Assembly (NCBI GenBank): GCA_004335635.1
Contig: QAXH01006116.1
Coordinates: 1 to 14,235 of the forward strand
DNA: 14,235 bases
DNA from: Chloromonas sp. AAM2
Lineage: Eukaryota > Chlorophyta > Chlorophyceae > Chlamydomonadales > Chlamydomonadaceae
Direction of reading: 5' to 3'
Position numbers and translations under genes: made by a program. The first letter of the stretch is position 1. Every line of letters starts with the position of its first letter. Below the pieces are notes generated by a model that saw nothing but the letters and a program-made list of their open reading frames with translations, was not told the DNA's origin and made no database searches. Below, in pieces: positions 8,897 through 14,235 of this stretch.

Positions 8897-11280
8897 ATGC
8901 ACCTCAGTTTAGAGTTGCCGTCAGCAGTCACTGGCACGCATGTTCGGGCGCGTGATCTTAACCCAGTAAGCCAGGAATTATGTTCAAACCAGCAGGGCTT
9001 CGCCATGCCGGACGTCAAGGAGGTGCGATCTGAATCAAGGTGTCAACTGTCCGAGTGTTTGCTACGTGCATGTTGCTCATCCAGCGCATTCGCAAGTGAC
9101 TCAAACGCAGTTCGACTCTTTTGAGCGGCAAGTGATCGAGATGGTAAAACCCTGCCACGGCACCACAACCCTGGGCTTCATCTTCCAGCACGGTGTCATC
9201 ATCGCTGTGGACTCCAGGGCCACCATGGGCTCCTACATCTGTACGTGCATGTTTCAAGCTATGGCTTGGCCTGCGTTCCTCTAGCTCGGCATCTCGTCAT
9301 GCCAAACCCTACACCAGGCTGCATGTTGTCATGGCAATTGACACATCTGCTTCCCTGTGCTGCTGCAATGCAGCATCTCAAACCGTCAAGAAGGTCATTG
9401 AGATCAATCCTTACTTACTGGGTACCATGGCTGGAGGCGCTGCAGACTGCCAATTCTGGGAAAGAAACCTGGGCAAGCAGGTGGGGCAGGGCTCCGGCAA
9501 CAGTCCTCCCCTGCGCATCGTTGCACAGGCTACTTGGCAGCTGGCATGCATGCACTGACGTTATCAAAGCATTGTTACATTCGGCACCGTCATATCTGTT
9601 CTGAAACCCTGTGACATTTGGCGTTTTGTTTACAGTGCCGGCTCTACGAGCTGAACAACGGCAAGCGGATCAGCGTGCGTGCTGCTTCCAAGCTCCTATC
9701 CAACACTATGTTTTCATACCGCGGCATGGGCCTATCCATGGTGAGATGCCATGCCACATGCACTGGCCCACTGGTACGAGGCATGGCTTGGGCAGACGTG
9801 ATCAACTGAGGCCAATTCATGACATGAGGCACCAGCTTGTATAGCATGCCCAGGCTGGCTTGGCAACTCTCGCCTTTCAAGCACAGGCTCTCCACAATGC
9901 TCGCCGGTCGCATTTCTGGTCACATCAAGTACCTGCACTATTCCAGGGTCCTGGTGCGGCAATCGTTCTGTGCACATCATTGCGCAAGTTCGGGTATACC
10001 ACAGAGGGCGTACTTGCACTACAAAGCACTACCATGGTTGCAGAGGCTCTGGTGCAGAGGTCATTGTGTGCACGCCGGTGTGCTGCCAATTGACTCCATG
10101 CAGCTGTTCTGTGATGCACACTGACAGGGCACCATGGTGGCTGGTTGGGACTTGAACGGCCCTGGGTTGTACTACGTGGACAGTGATGGTCAGCGGACAA
10201 AGGGCGAACGCTTCTCAGTCGGCAGTGGCTCTCTGTACGCGTATGGTATCTTGGACGCAGGATACAGCTGGTACGTGTTGTCTGCGAAAGACGGGTCTCA
10301 GCGCAGGAACTTGGTATGATGCAGTGGTTTCAATCATCATCACACAGGGTAGTGGTTGCGAGTAGCCCAAGGCCCAGTTCTACAGGAGCTGTGTCATACG
10401 CAGCAGGGAAGCGTTCGTACACGGATGCTTTGGGACTGGCATGCCCCACGTATCATATCGTGTTGGGTCCAGCTTTTGTGGCTCTGTGTGTGTGGCTGCA
10501 CTGCTGAACGTCAGAAGTGGCCAAGCATGAGTGCTGAAAGCCAGGCAGCATGTTTGCATGTTTCAAGGGGACAACAAATGCCTCTGCTCAAAATGCCCTT
10601 GTTGTATTTTTCGTAGCTTTTTATGTTGACCACTGCACCAGCCAATGGCTCATGCATGCATGCATGCATGTGTGTGCATCCTTGTGCGCCTGCAGGAACA
10701 TGGATTTGGAAGAGGCCATTGAGCTGGGGCGCAGGTCCATCTACCACGCCACCTTCCGCGACTGCGCATCCGGTGGCACAGTCAGCGGTGAGTTGACATA
10801 GGAGCGCGACCATGGGAAGGATGGGTGCAGGTTTGATCCCAGGATCGTTGGATGCATATGGATAAGGGACCTCATCCTGTCGGCAGGAGTGTCGCCAAAG
10901 GGCTGTCAGGGCATGACAGCGTGGGAACAGGGATGGGATCTGGCGAAGCACAATCTGTGAAGTTGTGCCTTTGATAACTCAATCAGCGTGCTGGGGCCAG
11001 GGCAGCTGAGTCGATTGTCTTGCTTTTGCAAGCGGTGTTTAGCCACAGTGAGGCTTGTGAATGCACTTCACATGGATTGCCTGCTGCCCATTCATGCACC
11101 TCACATTGACGGCTATTTGTCTGCATGACAAACATGTGCTGACTTCTTCACGATTCTGCAGTGTACCACGTGACTGAGAAGGGTTGGACTAAGGTGCGCG
11201 GCGATGACGTGACTGAGCTGCACTGGCAGTACTACCCTCGGCCAGAGGAGCACCCAACCAACGCCACACAAGTGCTGTAG
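8897..11280 (+). CDS. 20S proteasome subunit beta type-5 (chymotrypsin-like), complete
   Basis: Catalytic beta-5 subunit of the 20S core particle; an N-terminal-threonine protease cleaving after hydrophobic residues. Exons: 8897-9022, 9111-9240, 9374-9480, 9636-9740, 10128-10270, 10696-10787, 11162-11280; all six introns GT-AG; 822 nt, 273 aa (Arabidopsis PBE is about the same). A 59-residue propeptide ends at CHG, and Thr1 (codon 9162-9164) begins TTTLGF. In mature numbering Asp17, Arg19, Lys33, Met45 and Ala49 fall at canonical positions, and [25 protein letters not shown] and [12 protein letters not shown] are present. The active-site motif usually written RDGASGG in plants reads RDCASGG. 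The mature part has 214 residues, about ten more than usual, from a C-terminal tail after QYYP. The start is supported by an in-frame TGA at 8876-8878 and total length. The propeptide before FDSFERQ is poorly conserved, so exon 1 is less certain than the rest. Confidence 0.96.
10651..10670. repeat. (CATG)5 microsatellite in beta-5 intron 5
   Basis: Five perfect CATG units run directly into TGTGTGCAT and then the CTGCAG acceptor of exon 6. It is part of the TG/CA-rich tract ahead of that splice site and has no coding role. Confidence 0.9.
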
Positions 11281-11309
11281 ACGCTGGCAGTCCACATACA
11301 TATGTGCTT

Positions 11310-11314
11310 TTACA
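11310..11314 (-). terminator. Candidate TGTAA poly(A) signal for the minus-strand small gene
   Basis: On the minus strand this reads TGTAA, 469 nt past the stop of the 163-aa gene. It is the nearest such pentamer I found downstream. If used, that transcript would run almost to the beta-5 stop codon and be antisense to the whole beta-5 3' UTR. Inference from position only. Confidence 0.3.
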
Positions 11315-11601
11315 GGCTTGGCCTGGTGCTTGAGTGGAGTGGTGCTGGCTCGTCATGTGAATGATGCCACAACAGCTGTGGCCTAGCCTGGCCACGGCTG
11401 GTTTGAATATCGCCTGGCCTGACTTGTAAGGGTAACGGCTAGGGCTAGCCTGACCATTGCAGGTGTGAACATGCCACTGGCATTGTCTTTGATCATTGTG
11501 GTGGTCATGTCTGTTCTGTATTACCATGTGACGTGTTTTGAAACGCCCTTGTAATGGGCAGAACGCCAGGCAGCGTTGCCTCACTATTGCTGCATGTCTC
11601 A

Positions 11602-11606
11602 TGTAA
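11602..11606 (+). terminator. Candidate TGTAA poly(A) signal for proteasome beta-5
   Basis: TGTAA occurs at 11550-11554 and 11602-11606, 270 and 322 nt after the beta-5 stop. Either would give a typical chlorophyte 3' UTR. Cleavage usually follows 10-20 nt downstream. Confidence 0.45.
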
Positions 11607-11782
11607 TGTGATTCTACAAGTCGAGAACAGACCGTAAACTCATGTGAGTGAACTCTCTGGAGAGCAGCAAAGGAGATCAATCAAAGCAGACGCTCTGTAG
11701 GGTCGAGTGCACGGTTAGGACCATGCAAAACATACGCCATATATATACCAGGTGCAGGGTCTCCTTGTGCAGTCTTGGCGTA

Positions 11783-13853
11783 TCAGTACTGGTGTGGCTG
11801 TCCCAGCTCCAGCTCCAATCTAACAACGTGCATCTTGGTGGCGGGAGCGCCACGGAGACCAGTCACGTACTACACACGGAATGGGCAGGCGAGAGCAAAA
11901 TGACAAAGAAAGACAGGAAGTTCAGTCTTAATGCATGCAAGGGAGCCCAGAGCGTAAATGGGGCTTGCACAATAAAGCCAATTTGGAGTTTGTGCTGGGC
12001 ACCGCACGGCGTCTGAAAGGAACTTGACAGTGCCAGATGACTCACAGGTGAAGACAGCACGGTGTCATCAAGGCACGCCTGAGTCATGCAAGGGATGTGA
12101 TGTAGGTACGACTACGCAATGCAAGGCACATCACCTGCAGTTTGCGTGGCATTGTCTGCCCCTTGTTGACCAGAGTCTGGACCACCGCCGCCTTGGGCTG
12201 CCACATCTGCGACTCAGCATCACGCTTGAAGTGTGACAAACCGGTCTGGGTCCCATGGGTCCGTTTCTGCCTCAGGTTTGCCAATGCCAGCGCCCTCCTC
12301 CTCAGGGCCCACTCGTTCCACTCGTAGGAGTGGTCTATGTTGCGATCCACGAAGTGTGTGGGCGTCTGACAGCCAAAGTCAACCTGCACACGGCATACTG
12401 ATGATATGTCTGACAACAAGACCTCTAACACCACACCCTCACTGCAACAACCCTTCTTGAGACGAACGGCCTTGCAGAACATCAATGCAGTATCTGCACA
12501 GCCAGCTGGACTTACAATGAATTGTTGTTACTACTATTGTTGTCACAAGCACTTCACATTTAGCCTAAGCAGTGTTATCACCGCTCACATGGTTTGCATC
12601 ACTGGAATGATTGTTGGGACTAGTACTCAGTGCTGAAACTTTGCTGACACCGCTTACCTTGAGGGGTCCTGACATGGCCTTGACTATGTGCGCCAGGTCC
12701 AGCGCGGGAAAGGCGGCGGAGCGGCCAAGCAGGCGCGCCAACACCGGCTGGGCGGTGATGGCCGACTGAACAGCGGCAACTGCAACACACAAAGCCAAAA
12801 CAAGAACATGACCAAACTTGACTTTCTGGGTAGCTGTTGTAGCAGACCCATCGGGCCAGCAAAATGAATGGCTGAAATTTCAAAACTTGGGTCCATTATC
12901 TTGACGACTGCTACAGCTGTAGCTTCTTAGGGTGCGTTCACACGTAAATTTGGGCAAATAATTTGGATCCAAATTTGGATAATAATTTGGGTCGAAAGGC
13001 GGCAGATGAGGCCGAAATCTGGACCCGAGTTTACCCGCGGTTACACTGTAGAGTCGCACCCAAATTTGGACCTTTTTTTTCATTTTTTTGGTCCAAAGTT
13101 TGTCCAAATTTGGACAGGCAAATTTGGGATGGTAACCTGTAAATCAGTGTTGGGCTGTTCAACTGCTCCGGGGATGCATGTACATGGAATCTGTGTGAGC
13201 AGCTGGCAAAGTGGTTGCAGATTCCAAGCACGCATGGGCACTTGGTCAGCTTTTCGATTGCGCTGATCTAGCGTTTGCTTTCTGCTCATGTGATGAATTG
13301 CCATGCTGGGTCGCCAACAGACTTATCTCTACTGTCAGTAGCCTTAGCAGAAGCCTAGGCAGCAGCCTGGGCAGCGGTAGTGGTAACTTGGTGTGAGTGT
13401 GTGTAACTATGTGTGTAGTAGGCCGTGTACAGCAATTCTGAGAGTGGGGGGCACCTTCTTGGTCCATTTAAGGCACGTGGTCAAAGTTTCAAGTCAAACG
13501 GACATGTTATTGTTGTGGGCCCTACCCAGATTAAAACCCAAATAAACCCCTCTCCCCCTTAATTGGGAACCCAAGTTACAATCCGATTTTGGACCCAAAT
13601 TTGTCGTGTGAACGCAATCCAAATTCTGGTCTTCAAATTTGGTCCAAATTATCATCCAAGTTTGAATCCAAATTTGCCACGTGTGAACGCCCGCTTAAAC
13701 ACACTGTGATTGTTCGCACTGAAAATCGTTTGCGGGCCCTGCCCAACCCTACCCTACCCTTGCTCAAGCCATCCCTATTCTAGCCTAATCTGAGCTGGCC
13801 CTACTTATTCAGTGCCTACCTGCTTGAACTGGCGCTGCCGCAAAGCTGGCCAT
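11783..13853 (-). CDS. Uncharacterised 163-aa basic protein, four exons
   Basis: I do not recognise this protein. Exons on the minus strand: 13853-13820, 12779-12658, 12383-12135, 11869-11783; 492 nt including TGA. All three introns are GT-AG, and phases 1, 0, 0 are consistent at every junction. Exon 1 starts ATGGCC and encodes MASFAAAPVQA; exon 2 gives AITAQPVLARLLGRSAAF then LDLAHIVKAMSGPLK; exon 3 gives FVDRNIDHSYEWNEWALRRR and a Lys/Arg-rich helix-like stretch, then FKRDAESQMWQPKAAVV; exon 4 ends ATKMHVVRLELELGQPHQY. The N-terminus (about 35 residues: Ala-rich, with Arg, no acidic residue) could be an organelle transit peptide, but that is a guess. No transmembrane segment is seen. The last intron has a long pyrimidine tract before GTGTGTAG. 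Intron 1 is about 1,040 nt, mostly a MITE-like insertion. It converges on beta-5, with 502 bp between stop codons. Exons 2 and 3 are the strongest; exon 1 rests on phase fit and ATG context. Confidence 0.68.
12927..12929. repeat. TTA target-site duplication, left copy
   Basis: Immediately precedes the left terminal repeat and matches the TTA at 13695-13697 right after the other end. Confidence 0.7.
12930..13694. mobile_element. 765-bp MITE-like element with TTA target duplication (PIF/Harbinger-like)
   Basis: The left end begins GGGTGCGTTCACACG; the reverse complement of the right end begins GCGGGCGTTCACACG: 15-bp terminal inverted repeats with two mismatches. TTA flanks both ends (12927-12929 and 13695-13697), a 3-bp target duplication as made by PIF/Harbinger transposases. 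Both subterminal regions are packed with AAATTTGG-type words in both orientations. No transposase frame is present, so the element is non-autonomous. It lies in intron 1 of the 163-aa gene, where it accounts for most of the intron length. Superfamily assignment is inference from TTA and end structure; the ends and duplication are directly visible. Confidence 0.82.
13695..13697. repeat. TTA target-site duplication, right copy
   Basis: Immediately follows the right terminal repeat. Three bases alone would be weak, but they abut both ends of a paired terminal repeat exactly. Confidence 0.7.
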
Positions 13854-13992
13854 ACTGCTCGGGCTGCTGAACCCGTACGTGACCTGATTATGTGTGATGA
13901 ACCCTAGTTGGGGGTCCGCCCGCACCAGGTAAGCCTGCAGGTTGAGCGCAGAGCAGCCATGAAGGCATTTTTGAATTTGGGAACGATGAGGC

Positions 13993-14012
13993 GGGGGTAG
14001 GGGGGGGCGGGG
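13993..14012 (+). other. G-quadruplex-type G run
   Basis: A run of five, then eight, then four G residues separated by TA and C, enough for four G-tracts with short loops. It lies about 140-160 bp upstream of the small-gene ATG, on the template strand for that gene. Folding is inferred from composition only. Confidence 0.5.
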
Positions 14013-14216
14013 ATGTTAAAGACCATGACCCTAGCACAAAAAATGGCCTCGGACTTTCCAAAATAGGACCACTTTTGGAGCCCACCCAGAAACGGCTCAG
14101 AATTACATGAATAGGGGCTCTATCGAGAGCTCTCGTCAAGGCCTATCCCCTGAACAACTTGGTTGCATAGAGCACTTGAACATTGCCTCACTTATGGGTC
14201 ATCAAAGCCCAGCCGG

Positions 14217-14235
14217 CCCTAACCGAACCCTAACC
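14217..14235. repeat. Two CCCTAACC words at the window edge
   Basis: CCCTAACC, GAA, CCCTAACC. These resemble telomere-type (CCCTAA) units or telo-box promoter motifs. The window ends here, so it cannot be told whether this is the start of a longer array or just two copies. Confidence 0.4.

Larger units (their letters stand above)
13854..14235 (-). promoter_or_regulatory. Upstream region of the 163-aa gene; nothing coding seen
   Basis: No supported gene. It should hold the promoter and 5' UTR of the minus-strand small gene. Notable elements are a G-run at 13993-14012, a perfect 12-bp palindrome CGAGAGCTCTCG at 14124-14135, and two CCCTAACC words in the last 19 bases of the window, 360-380 bp upstream of the start codon. 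No TATA box is obvious. Confidence 0.4.

Noticed and set aside
10825..10850. tRNA B-box-like GGTTTGATCCC
   Set aside because: No matching A box, acceptor stem or anticodon arm at the right distance, and it sits inside a beta-5 intron.
11189..11680. 163-codon minus-strand open frame opposite the beta-5 last exon
   Set aside because: It overlaps the conserved beta-5 C-terminus on the other strand and shows no conserved motif; it lies outside the exon chain of the convergent small gene.
11648..12016. 122-codon plus-strand open frame, with a TATA-like CCATATATATACC at 11737
   Set aside because: No domain or splice partner is seen, and it is antisense to the last exon and intron of the small gene. 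The TATA-like word alone is not evidence of a gene.
12234..12383. Alternative reading frame in exon 3 of the small gene ending DPWDPDRFVTLQA and a stop
   Set aside because: It has a stop right after the exon 3 acceptor and does not join in phase with exon 2. The chosen frame is open through the whole exon and joins exons 2 and 4 in phase.
13888..14139. 83-codon minus-strand open frame, Pro/Ser-rich
   Set aside because: Its composition comes from the G-run and low-complexity DNA. It has no domain and no fitting splice site to the downstream gene.
1..14235. A novel defence, CRISPR or biosynthetic gene system
   Set aside because: All supported genes are unrelated intron-containing eukaryotic genes with ordinary neighbours. 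I saw no spaced direct repeats, no operon-like packing and no viral or plasmid hallmark genes.

Overview
This window looks like nuclear DNA from a green alga, most likely of the Chlamydomonadales or a close relative. The four genes I can support are all split by short introns of about 90-660 nt, except one of about 1 kb. I place 24 introns: 23 GT-AG and one apparent GC-AG. Candidate TGTAA poly(A) signals, the usual chlorophyte signal, follow several genes. The proteins resemble plant or algal family members. I see no bacterial operon, tRNA, rRNA or CRISPR array.

Layout, left to right. (1) Positions 1-3970, minus strand: the 5' nine exons of an actin-related protein 6 (ARP6) gene, a subunit of the SWR1-type H2A.Z-deposition complex. 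The C-terminal exons lie beyond position 1. (2) Positions 3971-4212: a 242-bp head-to-head promoter interval carrying a telo-box. (3) Positions 4213-7546, plus strand: an eight-exon acid phosphatase of the HAD superfamily (plant acid phosphatase / vegetative storage protein type). Its modelled 345-aa product has an N-terminal membrane anchor. (4) Positions 7547-8896: 3' UTR and intergenic DNA with no supported gene. (5) Positions 8897-11280, plus strand: a complete seven-exon gene for the 20S proteasome beta-5 subunit (273 aa; catalytic Thr, Asp17, Arg19, Lys33, Met45 and Ala49 all at canonical mature positions). (6) Positions 11783-13853, minus strand: a four-exon gene for a 163-aa basic protein that I do not recognise. 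Its first intron holds a 765-bp MITE-like element (12930-13694) with 15-bp terminal inverted repeats, flanked by TTA duplications. (7) Positions 13854-14235: upstream DNA of that gene with a G-quadruplex-type run and CCCTAA-type motifs at the window edge.

The genes do not form an obvious pathway. ARP6 (chromatin), beta-5 (protein turnover) and the phosphatase (probably endomembrane or surface) look like ordinary housekeeping neighbours. The relationships visible in the sequence are the divergent ARP6/phosphatase pair and the convergent beta-5/small-protein pair, whose 3' ends may overlap. I found no convincing novel multi-gene system. The most open items are the unknown 163-aa protein, the MITE, the GC-AG intron and the anchored phosphatase.
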